Positions 35,308 to 45,175 of a DNA stretch of 64,000 nucleotides are shown one piece after another; within the stretch, counting starts at the first letter, position 1, and the number at the start of each line of letters is the position of its first letter. The notes beneath the pieces were generated by a model, which ran no database searches, had not been told where the DNA came from, and saw nothing but the letters and a program-made list of their open reading frames with translations. Position numbers and translations under genes: made by a program. This stretch comes from Lactifluus volemus (lineage: Eukaryota > Basidiomycota > Agaricomycetes > Russulales > Russulaceae): the NCBI GenBank assembly GCA_022376515.1, contig WTXI01000023.1:62001-126000 (forward strand), in the 5' to 3' direction.

Positions 35308-38094
35308 CTAACCCATCTTTAGAATCAGTTCAACCCTGGTACGATCGGGGAGGACTACCTGTGACATATCATCATCGTGGCACGTATCACCGCCACCCTC
35401 TGCGTCGTCCTGTGGGCCATCAATATCGGAGCCCATATCGACTGAATACATTTGAGCCGCAATCTCAATTTCCGAGTTCAGGAGAGTTGGTACGTTCCCC
35501 AATTCCATTTCTAGCGGTACTTCCGGGAGGGCTGATGGTACCATAGTAGGTGGTGGCGTTGGGTTTGCATAGCCGTTGGGATATAGGCTCACAGAAACGG
35601 GTTGAGTAGGTGGATCAACTTGGTCTCCGAGCACAGCGTGCTTATCTTGTGCCTCCTGCAGAGATGCAGGAAATTTGTCATTGCAGGTTACCTGTCGTAT
35701 CTCCATCTGATAACGGACATGTCGTCGCAGTGCCCGCAGGTGCTTGCATGCTCCCCCACGCTTCAGCCAGTCAGGGCAGGTACACGTGGCGGTGCCCTCT
35801 AAATTGTAGGTGAGCCAATACCGTTCATGTGACAGATCATCAGGATTGGATGATGATGTTGCGCAAGTTGCCCAGACCTCAGTTGGGTGGCTACTAGGAA
35901 TTATCAAGAGTTGCCTTCCTTGAAGGATCCCAGTGGCCAGACCATCTCGGCGAATGTCCTCTTCAAACCAAAAAAGAGGCGCTGATGTGTTGTTGGTGAG
36001 CGTCCCCCCAGATTCATGCTTCCTCGACGGCGTCACACCCCCGGCGGCGGTGGCAAATCGAGCAGCTTTCCATGCAGCTGCATTATCTCGTTGACGGACC
36101 TGAGCATATAGATAGGGTAGGATGTGTCGGACAAGATGAAAAACTAGGACGTCGAACCGAAGCCGGTTTCCGGAGCGCTGCCATTGAGGCAAGTACTTCT
36201 TCTTGATTATCCTATTGAGAACTTCTAGGTGATTTGTCGTCGGGAGCACTCCCTCGACGGGGATTCCAAGGCGTGATGCTGCTTTGATTCGTCCATGGAG
36301 CGACCAGGATTGCCACAGCTCCTCTTTCATCCAGTAATTGCACAGGTACGCCAGGTACGTCATACTTCCATTAATGGTTATTGTGCTATTGTCATCAACC
36401 ACCAGGCCGAGCAAGTGGCTGCGTTCTGTGTGGATGAGCGACATGGCACTTTGATAAGTGGTGCTGCCTAGTAAACTTTGTTAAGGTAAGTATGGCTATC
36501 TGCATATGTCGATCAGAAAGACCTGACTTACGACAACTCTAGACTCCGCAGGCGCTCAATAACATGCGCACTCAGGGAACTGTCCCTCTTCAGCATAGCT
36601 TGCCGCTTGTTAGACCAACATTGTCGCATGTGGAACTTGCACAGCAAGAGCACTATGGAAGGCCAGGTGTATGTCAAAGCGCCTCGCTCCTTGGCATCAG
36701 TGTCTGTGATGGCCACTCGTGGCTCAAACACGCAGTTCCTAGCCAATTCACGGGAAGACAACCAATCTTTCCAGGTTTTGAGAAGGTGAGTGAGAACTTG
36801 CGTGTCGTATCCGGCATGAGTTGCAAGGACCCCTGCAGGTGCAGAAAACAGAAACATCGCGACGGGTAAGCCTTTCCCCTGGTGATCTAACCCCATTGCG
36901 ATCCAAAGTAGCAGTCTTGATGAGGAGACACCAAATGTACCATCGAGGATGAGCTGTGAGTTGTGGACATAGGACCACGCTGCGTCCTCCATCTCCTTTG
37001 TTGATATGAACGCTTCAAATCGATCGCTGTGCTGGACTCTTGCGCTGTAGTGGAATACAGATTTGGCAATGTCTATATTGAAGTTAGGAGAGTGGGGATT
37101 TAACCAGTCATGAACGTTATCTTCTGCGTGCTTGGAGATATTGATCCCTTGAGATCTATAATGCAGGACATATAACTGTTTGAAATCTGTTTTTTGGAAG
37201 TTAAATCGATAGTTTGCCTGGGATGGGTGAGTTGATCGCTGATTGCGATACTCTTGCCGATGGCACATGTCTAGGTTTCGTCTTTGAATGGCAGTGATAC
37301 TGCAATCAAGATACAATGAGCTTATCTCGATGCAATTGTATTTGGTACGTACTTGGCTCCTTCCTCTAGCTGTTCTAACGCAACTTCGAAAACATGAGGA
37401 TGTAGTGGTACAGGCGGCAGTCGCTTCATTATGCCAGTTTGGCATCCGAAATTATGCTCAAAGTAGCCGATAATCCGACCTATCCGACCCGATGATACCT
37501 CGTATGTGACGTCGGCGTGAGCCAAGCATCCGGTGAAGTCATATGGTGCGCATCGTGTCGTTGTGAGTTGATGTGATTTATTTTGTTTAGCTTCCTGACG
37601 AGCTTCAGTGTTGTACCCACAACTGCTATAGGGGGACAATTGATGATATTCCATTAATCACATGCAAGTGCGTAAATAAAGTACCATTGGAAAAGTATGC
37701 GTTTAGCTTTCCCCTTCTTTGATTGCCAATTTAATGACCACACTTTCATCCAGCGTCGCTCAAGCTGCTTCAAACTCCCTTCATCCAGGCCATTACGGGA
37801 AAGTACGTCATTTGCTGATGTTTGTGAAGTAGTGGAGTCTGAGAATGTCTGACGGATGACCAGCCCTTCATCGTGAAGTCTTTTTATTGCTTGGGCTTGT
37901 GTCGCGTCACACCAAAGACTCTGAGTCGATACCTACATGTGTATAGCCATGTAAGGAACCATTTGTCATGTATACGCATTAATATGACATACCTTAACAT
38001 TATCACGCCATGAATCCCCTATAATGGGCTGAGTGTCTGGCATGATTGCTACAATGGTAGGGGGGACTTCACACAGGTGAGATAACGTAGACAT
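35308..38094 (-). CDS. MULE-type transposase with SWIM zinc finger
   Basis: Five exons on the minus strand with consistent phases: 38094-37993, 37932-37685, 37625-37353, 37299-36532 and 36475-35308, giving 852 aa (835 aa if the next Met at 38043 is used). No stop or frameshift was found. A Cys/His-bearing N-terminal part (SCGYNTEARQEAK, YDFTGCLAHADVTYE, ~120-160) may bind DNA. The DDE-type core has LILDGTF near residue 325 and AITDTDAKERGAL near 408, with KFHMRQCW shortly after; the catalytic Glu was not assigned. A SWIM finger, CTCPDW...ACKHL, lies near 696-712, typical of MULE transposases. The C-terminus is acidic and disordered. The enzyme should cut and join element ends in the nucleus. 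Its TIRs were not identified; MULEs usually make 8-11 bp target duplications, unlike the TA at the ends of the surrounding element. Confidence 0.8.
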
Positions 38095-38135
38095 GGGATG
38101 GTAAAAGGGGTGCCCAGGGGTCAAGGGCCTGGATT

Positions 38136-38450
38136 GCGTGAAAAAATGGCTCATGAATTATCCCGACAGAATGGATGAACTTGGCAATGATACACGGCAT
38201 TTGGACAAAGCCAAGGCTACCTGCCCTTAAGCACCCATGTGGTTGCTGCTGCGCAAACGCTGTCATTGCTGTAGAGGCATTTATTTAGTGTCGTGAAAAA
38301 ACGGCTAACGGAAATTATCCCTACAGAATGGATGAACTTGGAAATGATACACGGCATCTGGACAAAGCCAAGGCTACCTGCCCTTAAGCACCCATGTGGT
38401 TGCTGTTGCGCAAATGCTGTCATTGCCATAGAGGCATTTATTTAGCGTTG
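38136..38450. repeat. Two tandem copies of a ~158-bp repeat
   Basis: Copies begin near 38136 and 38293. Shared words are 'cagaatggatgaacttgg', 'caaagccaaggctacctgcc' and 'gtagaggcatttatttag'-like. They lie just 5' of the MULE transposase and could belong to its terminal or promoter region. Confidence 0.8.
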
Positions 38451-39118
38451 TCATTGATGCCGGAAGACTGCTTGATGGGTACTCATCCGCTACACCCACA
38501 TGTCCTAAATGTCAGAGGATGACATGCCCGGTTGCTAAACACTTTGTAAATACGATAGAGAATGTAGATATTTCAATTTCTTTTCCTCAGATCGCGCCCA
38601 AACTCCCAACATCTGTCCTATTTTGGGTGGCGGCGGGAGGCGCACCTCGCAAGCGTTACATTGAGTGACCCATACGTACGCTTTCCTTTCTTGGTCTGTG
38701 GGCGCTCGGTGTGACGGTGTGATCTTATATAAGCTTTCCTCATTTGGTAACAGTTTTTGTTACCACCAACCATCCGGTTATGTGGCGCCCGCTTACACGC
38801 CCGTCTTGGCCGAGGTCCGACCCGATGACCATCAACTTGAAGTTGAATCCCGTCTTAGGTATTTAATTGGTGCCATCGCACTGTCATCCCCCACTGTCTG
38901 TTAGTCTTCTTCCCTCACCATCTCTGGCTCTCATCATACACTATCGCAGCATCATGGTGACACCATTGACAAGAAGGGGTCGAAAGAGGTCAAGGAGGTA
39001 AGTGATTTAGCTGTGTCATGGTACTGTAAACTAACATCATGTATTCAGCAGCTTGAAACGTATGCTATCGCCTTCTTCTCTCTCTATATGACTTACCCCC
39101 TGTATGCGCCAGCGCTGG
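38451..39118. other. Region without supported gene
   Basis: Between the tandem repeat and the phosphatase remnant. A plus-strand frame at 38665-38904 has no recognised content. A splice-like 'gaggtaagtg' at 38995 suggests the phosphatase source gene may have had an exon here. Confidence 0.35.
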
Positions 39119-40400
39119 TCAAGTGTACCCCAGTCTTTCGGGCATCCCACTCGGCTTTTGCGCAGGTTTCAAATTGGGCGGCGGCGACAAGGACAAGGAC
39201 CGCGAAAGAGACAAAGAAGAGACAAAGAACAGCCCAACGATGAGCACGATCCATCCGAATCGCCTCACGAAAGTCGCGCGGCGGCCCACAAGTCGGACGG
39301 TGACGAGCCTGTGCCGCACACGCACGGCTGGACCTCGATCAGAGAGGACTTTTTCGTGCACGGTATGACTGTCGTCGGTCCTGGCGCGTGGACGAGAGCG
39401 GAAAGGACAGGCATCATCACCATCGCCATCATCGGAGCCATTCGCATCCCGAGTTGAGACACGTGTCCTCGGCCAGCGATGTGCGACGTCGCCGCAATAA
39501 CACCAAAGGGCCCTATGAGATGCTCGCCAAAGCGCATGATGGGTCCATGCCTCGCCGTATTCGTGCATCGCGATGCAAAACACCTCGTCCGGGGTGCGTC
39601 CCTTCTCTTTTTCTTTTTTTCAATTTGTTGCGGGAGAATGTGGTTTGCTGGTGACTACAGGACTCATTGGTGGCCGGGTTGGTAACAAGGGCGCCGTTGG
39701 GATCAGTTTGAAGATTGTGAATACGACAATACTGTTTGTCAACGCGCATTTAGCTGGTAACGTTACACCTTCCTGAGTGTAGTCCCCCCCAAGGTCCCTG
39801 ACGTAGGGTGAACGTAGCTCACGAGGGCAATGCCCCCCCAGTCGATTAGCCAATCTAGCGAAAATCAAGGTATGTCTTTAATATTTTCGGGGCGAGCCGA
39901 GGTTGAGACAGAATTGGCGCAGAATGAATTAGCGGTGGACGATATCCTCAGCGATGATGACCCACGCATGGTAGCTGAAGGTCTGGGATCTGTCGCCCAA
40001 TCCACATACCCAACCAATTTACAGTTCTATTCCCAGATATCACCAATCGTTTTGACTTTAGGTTTCTTTTCGGGGACTTCAAGTTCCGTCTTGATATCTC
40101 ACGTGTACCTGCAGACTGGCTCATATCCCGTCGTGGTATGGCCGTAATCTCCCTCACTTCGAGTGTCTGCTCAAAACATTTGCTTTAGATTGCGCACAAG
40201 CTCTCGCATCTGACCAGCTATACAACATCATGTGGGTACTGCAAGGAGATCGGGCGTGCACGAAAGATGGTGCGTTCGTTATGTCCAGATTACAAGCCTT
40301 TAAGAATTTATGGATGGCAGTTGGTGTCCCGTCGTTATCGCAACACTTCAGATTTGGGGCCGTTGCTTGTGCCCAGCAGTGAGCTATGCATGTAGTAGAT
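39119..40400 (+). pseudogene. Inositol polyphosphate 5-phosphatase (IPPc) remnant
   Basis: Fragments of the 5-phosphatase catalytic domain lie in order on the plus strand: LAVFVHRDAKHLVRGA (~39550), GLIGGRVGNKGAVGIS and TTILFVNAHLAG (39662-39760), RLANLAKI (~39843), VDDILSDDDPRMVAE (~39935), RFDFRFLFGDFKFRLDIS (~40045), ADWLISRR (~40115) and ALASDQLYNIM (~40195). They occupy several frames. In the family the GDLNFR block carries catalytic Asp and Asn; here the Asn is replaced (GDFKFR). The upstream part (39180-39430) is a low-complexity Lys/Asp/Glu-rich frame. It cannot encode an active enzyme. Cargo of the 14.8-kb element. Confidence 0.75.
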
Positions 40401-40980
40401 AGTGCCAATACAAGTTTTATTACCAGCGTGGTATAGAATGGTTATAATGTACAACAGTCTGGCCAAGTATGCCTTGTCTGGGAGACATCTAGTAAGGCTG
40501 TAAGACTTCCGTACGCGAGTAGTCTCGAGCGTTAGGAAGTCTGTAGTGGTTTAGATTAGATGAATAGATATGATTTGGACTTGAAAACCCCTTAAGAGCA
40601 CTACACAACTGAACCAGCCAAAACTGCGATTCTTTATTGTGAATACTTCGTAAAAGGGTAAGTCTGCCTTCCTTCAGGGAAGGTAGGCGATATAAATACA
40701 TGCTTTAGTACCCTAGATCTATGGTAATCTTAGTCCGATCTGTTTCAATCTTCCTGATCGTTTCATATCGCATTTGCTTGTGATTTTTCCCTTGATCGCG
40801 CAGTTTTCACGCGTCTCAGCAATCTAGGGCACTTATTTTATTTATTGCAGGTTGCCCCATCGGGGTGCACTGCTGGGATCAATGTGCAACACTTGCAGAA
40901 TGTCGCAGCGTTGCTTGATTGCCTGTTATCTAGGCGGGCCGGCCCGGGGCTGGCTGTGTCATTTGATGCGAGATGCGACA
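40401..40980. other. Region without supported gene
   Basis: Downstream of the phosphatase remnant. AT-rich, with only short chance frames. Nothing recognised. Confidence 0.35.
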
Positions 40981-41351
40981 TCAGCTCTCGGAGCATTTGG
41001 CCGCCTTACAAAGGCCTAGCATAGATACACTTCCCTAGTAAATCCTGACAAGTAGTGTTACCCTTCTATACCTTGCAATGGCTACTAGGCAGTCTAGGCT
41101 AGCCATATTGGCTACTCTCTAACAAGTCTTGCGGGCACCTAGTAGCCTAGTAATGCCTAACATATATACCAGATATTGCGAGATGCACTACCCTTTTGTA
41201 CCCTTGTGGTGGCTAGCCAACTCCCCTACTCTCTTACAATGAATTACAATGTCATATACTAGGGTACTAGATATAGTACATATAGTGACACTTATAAGGC
41301 CCTAACATGTCCCTAACAGGGCCTAGTTGAGGCCTGACCAAGACCGTGCTT
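40981..41351. repeat. Right subterminal repeat region
   Basis: Two similar segments (~41054-41095 and ~41188-41224), each 'ctacccttntataccttg'-like followed by 'tggctactagg' or 'tggctagcca'. It is rich in 'ctagta', 'ggctact' and 'cttacaa' words that also crowd the left end. Probably subterminal binding sites. Confidence 0.5.
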
Positions 41352-41362
41352 TTTTGCTGATG
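41352..41362. repeat. Right terminal inverted repeat of the 14.8-kb element
   Basis: Reads TTTTGCTGATG on the plus strand (inverted: CATCAGCAAAA) and is followed by TA at 41363-41364. Confidence 0.65.
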
Positions 41363-42261
41363 TACAAGTCGGATCATCAGGATGTTTGGGTGACAAACAC
41401 AGACAAATAAGCTCACGCCACCCACTCACACAAATGAGCTGGCAACTGCTGCCCTCCAACCTTTCCCACCCGGGCCGCTACGCCTACCATATCTCTTGCT
41501 GGGATATTGCCTGCCGGCAAGTATCACAGTAGGGGAGTTGGGAACAAATGTTGCTCAACGATCCGCACCGTGCCTCGGCCTATCGTACAGGGCGGCCACT
41601 CCCACGAGCGACTTTCAGCCAACCGCCGAAGTTTATGCAATTCTCCCATCTGCCAGTTCTTTTGCGCTGTCATTCGATTATTTACTGAACACATCTTTTA
41701 CAGGAGAGTATTTCTAGCATGTCACCGCCGAACGCGCCATTAATCGGCATGGCTACCGATGCTGCCTCTTCCCTCTGCAAACCCCACCCACATCCTCGCT
41801 CAATGCCCCATCTTCCATGCGAACACCACGTTATAACTCTCACCTAGTAAGTTTGTCATCAAGGAGCCACATTGCTTCATCAGGTTGAGGAGGCGGATTT
41901 ACTCTTCAGGGACCGTTCTTGATCATCACGACGCAACCAGGACATCACAGACAACAATGCTACAACAACCCTCAACGCTTTCAACCAAGTGCACAGTGAC
42001 CCGCTGCGACATAGATCCCCTCTACTCGTGCCAGATCCTCCCTTCCCCTCCCCCCTTTTTTGATTCCGGTAATGATGTCCGCGTGCGATCCTCCAACCCC
42101 AGGGTGGTCGCATTTCTCCTGATCTTATCCAGTCGAAGCCTGGTAAGTCCTGCACCAGTCCTGGGGCTGATGCCACGATCCACGTGCGTTGTCACAGGTG
42201 ACCACCGCACAAACTATGCTGATCCTCGTTGTGAGTACTTGGGCCCCATATGTCATCCCTC
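41363..42261. repeat. Truncated spacer block, copy S3
   Basis: The first ~0.9 kb of the spacer block, starting exactly where the empty site resumes ('acaagtcgga'). The dead-gene segments are present, with frames at 41507-41743 and 41885-42286. It jumps near 42262 into the interior of a type B tail, so the 3' half of the block and the end of the type B gene are missing. Confidence 0.6.
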
Positions 42262-42681
42262 CCCCAGCAGAGATATTGCTACGTGATGGGGCAAAGGATG
42301 GGTCCGGGGTGAATATGGCTACTGCCAGTGGGTGATGAGGGTCAGGCTCTGAGTCGGAGGTGGGCGGCGAGATAGTGGAACGCATGTGAGTTGGACCTTG
42401 TGTTATCAAATTGAGTGAAGGAGTAGCGGAGTGGCTGGCTTCAACATTCACGCAAGGGGACCCGACCGTTAGGGTCGAATCTGAAACGTTGTGCACCGAT
42501 GACTCTCTGCTGCAAAATGTATGCACATATGATCTGCGGTCAATGGAGGGAAGGATGGAAGTCATGCTGCAATCCAGGAAGAGTATTTCATATGTCAAAT
42601 TTAGAAATACATGATAAGCCATCTTAGGAGACTCAAACGGAAGAGTGAGCGGGTAAAGCTGGCAAGTAGAACGCTGTCACC
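42262..42681 (-). pseudogene. Internal/C-terminal stump of a type B DUF6535 gene (copy 2)
   Basis: Minus-strand sequence matching the type B tail (SEPDPHHPLAV, FTPDPSFAPSRSN) and helical middle up to the segment near 42680. The terminal codons are missing. It ends at the same breakpoint ('aacgctgtcacc') as the stump at 21.42 kb. Confidence 0.65.
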
Positions 42682-43601
42682 GTCTTCTGATTCGCCTACT
42701 TGGTCTTATCACAAGTCGCGTGAATTTCGCGCTCGGGGTGATTCACGGGCGATTCACAGTTGTGACGCGTCGATTCACGATTGTCACGGCACGATTAACA
42801 CGATTTTTGGCCGTGGTAAGCGGTCGACTTTGCAAGCGCCCCCTCGACTGGGGCGAACCCCCCCTTCGCCCTCGAGCTTCTGACGTAAAATCGGTCGACC
42901 CCCGCCTGACTTGGGTCGCGCCCCCCCCGAGTTGGGCGACCGCGCTCGGGCTTGCCCCAATCAGGTGGGTTGTTTATTCATATTTACACCATGGGTTGAC
43001 TTTCTCCTGCCCTCGCGTCGTCTTGCCTCGTCGTCCTCGCCACGCGTGCATCGCCAGCCGCCGCCCCCTCTGTTGGTCGCTTCCTCTGTCGCCGAGCGCG
43101 GTCCTAGGTTCGTCGTTCTTTTGTTCTTTTTTTTTTTTTGATTCTCAGGCTGACTTGTGTTATTTTCTTTCGCTCGCGTACACCTCCTGGCAATGCCTCC
43201 GGCATCGGCGTCGCTATGCCATCAGGGCCCGCCGCTTGCCCTCGCGCGCGTTGCGCCCCTCTTTCTCTGCGTGCCGCATTTCGTCCAGCCGTTGTCTCTC
43301 GCGGCGCGTCGCATCCTCCTCCGCATCCTTTGCCTCTGCCCCCTCCTCCTCTGCTTCCTCTGCCTCTGCCACCACCTCCGTGTCCCTCGCACCCGCACCA
43401 CGTCGACGTTCTTGGCGTCAGGATCGCGCTGGCGGCGCCGTTGCGACCGCCCGAGCGCCTGACGCCTGCGACCGGCGTGTGGCACGGCCTCTTCCCTTCT
43501 ACTGCTTCCCCTGCTGCCTCCGGACTCGGACTTGAACTCAGACTTGGACTTGGACTCGCACTCTTCCCTGAAACAGCACACGTAAAAAGACCGGCAGAAT
43601 G
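42682..43601 (+). repeat. Leader part of the Gag-containing block (copy 3)
   Basis: Collinear with 21422-22313, with the same 'gattcac' words, the repeated 'gccccc...ggggcgaccc' motif, a T run at ~43122 and a pyrimidine-rich stretch. No gene is supported. Confidence 0.5.
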
Positions 43602-44656
43602 AACCCCCAAAAACTCCACGCCCTGACGGAAAACTCATAGCAGACACCAGCATCAACCGGCTGCAGGAAGGACCTCCCAGCACAGCCACCGTACCACCAA
43701 GCCGAAGCCCTAACCCTGATCTGGACAAACTCGTAGGAGCAGCGACTTCAACGGAAGGGACAGCAGAGGCGTTGGAATCCAGTCTCCCCACAAGCTTATT
43801 CTCATCCTAATCTCACACAACTCCACTCTCATTGCCACACCCAAGCCCACTAGTCCCGAATCCTGGCATTTTGAGCATCACGGAGCCCTGAATCCCGTGT
43901 CCACCAGCTTTACCACTGGCAACACTAGCGCCGTTGGCACCAGTCCCGCCACTCAACCATGCACCCATTCCGATGGCCATGAGACCAGGAGCAGCCACAG
44001 CAGGAAGCAGAGAGACGTTCGGGGGATGGAATGAGCAAACCCCGAGGAAATTCGTCCGGAGCTTGCAACTCCAGATGCTCTGCGGTATTACGGCATCAGA
44101 CGCAAAGGCAGAATATTTCATGTTGTGCCTCGATGTTGACTCCTCCATGGATGATTGATACCAAACACTCGACCCGGTCATACGCACAGACTTGGATCTA
44201 CTGGCGACAGATTTCGTGAGGGAATGGGCTAGGTCGGCCATAGGAAAAACGGCGGAGCTAAACCACAAGCTCAAGCCCGAGGACGTTGGAACCATGGCCC
44301 TGTTCAGGGGAGCCAAGCAGCACGCGCATATAGCCTGGGCACACGAAATGATGGTCAGGGTACGAGACGAAAGCAGGGGGGAGGACATTCACCAGGTGAG
44401 AGGCGAATTCCCAAGCTCAATCATAAACAGCATAGACCGAGGCTACACCAATTGGAGCACATTCATAGAAGCGATGATGGCGATCGACGTAGACCGGCTC
44501 GAGGAGCATCTGGAGCTCAACAAAGTCGTAGAGATGATGGTCGCCCAGGTTAAAGAACTCGAAGCCGACTTCCAGTGGCAGGAGCGCAACCATCATGGTA
44601 TAGAGCTGCCCAGAAAGCAGCAACCGGCCAGGCGCTGGCACAACTGGGCTGGCTAG
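43602..44656 (+). pseudogene. Gag-like retroelement gene remnant (copy 3)
   Basis: Same Gag-like gene. The last 154 codons (44192-44656) form the longest uninterrupted Gag piece of the four copies, with FVREWARS, AELNHKLK, FRGAKQHAHIAWAHE, INSIDRGYTNWSTFIEA and DFQWQERN. The extra C after RRKG (~44109) and a stop before 44160 break the upstream part. This copy lacks some codons relative to the others. No pol region. Confidence 0.55.
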
Positions 44657-45175
44657 ATGGTAGTACGGTACTCCGTTCCTGAGGGAGGTTCATCATGATT
44701 GGGTTGAAAAAGGAGATACATGATCATTATCTAATTTCATCGTGACTTGTATTTAGCGTATCACAACTGCTCATATTTGAATGCGGAACGGACTTCACGT
44801 TGTTATACCCGACTCGGACGTGTCGATATATACAGTGATACAGATTCTTTGGCCAGGGCAGTCACGATGTACTATTTACGTGAAACGCAGAAAGGAGGTA
44901 CAGAACGAAAAGCCAAGACCTAACTAGCGGAGAATCGTGTAAAAAGAAACCACAAAAGAGGGCCATGGCGAAAACACAGTGATAAATGACAAGGGAGAAA
45001 CTTGGAAGAACAGCTCTGGATCGAGCCTGCTTTTGTTGGACCATGTTACCGACTCCAGCATCATGAGAACGTCAACTTGATAAAGGCAGTTAGAATTAGC
45101 GTTTACGTGGCTCTCAAAGGCAAAGAACGTACCAGTATAGCCTTGCCAGAGACAACACGACGTTCACTCTCGCCT
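44657..45175 (-). repeat. Conserved 3' flank of a type A gene (A4)
   Basis: Type A 3' flank following the Gag-like remnant. It is somewhat more diverged than the others. No gene is seen. Confidence 0.6.

Larger units (their letters stand above)
26573..41362. mobile_element. Putative 14.8-kb TIR-bounded element with gene cargo
   Basis: The type A 5' flank, continuous with the spacer at 7.37 kb, is split here. The left junction reads ...gtagcTA|CATCAGTAAAA and the right junction TTTTGCTGATG|TAcaagtcgg. Removing 26573-41362 plus one TA restores gtagctacaagtcgg, exactly as at 7369-7383. The first 11 bp of each end match inverted except one base. Both ends have subterminal repeats with 'ggctact' and 'cttgtaag' words. 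Inside are a fatty-acid-synthase remnant, a GRF-type gene, a frameshifted unknown gene, a MULE transposase and a 5-phosphatase remnant. The TA duplication suits Tc1/mariner-, Mirage- or Sola-like elements better than MULEs, so the resident MULE transposase may not be the mover. Confidence 0.7.

Noticed and set aside
38665..38904. 80-codon plus-strand frame as an exon of the phosphatase gene
   Set aside because: No 5-phosphatase pattern is present and no matching splice phase was found.
26573..41362. The 14.8-kb element as one large MULE moved by its resident transposase
   Set aside because: The target duplication read at the junctions is only TA, whereas MULEs make 8-11 bp duplications. The transposase may belong to a nested element.
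26573..41362. The 14.8-kb element as a Helitron
   Set aside because: There is no 5' TC / 3' CTRR end with a hairpin, and a target duplication with inverted ends is present. No Rep/helicase gene was seen.
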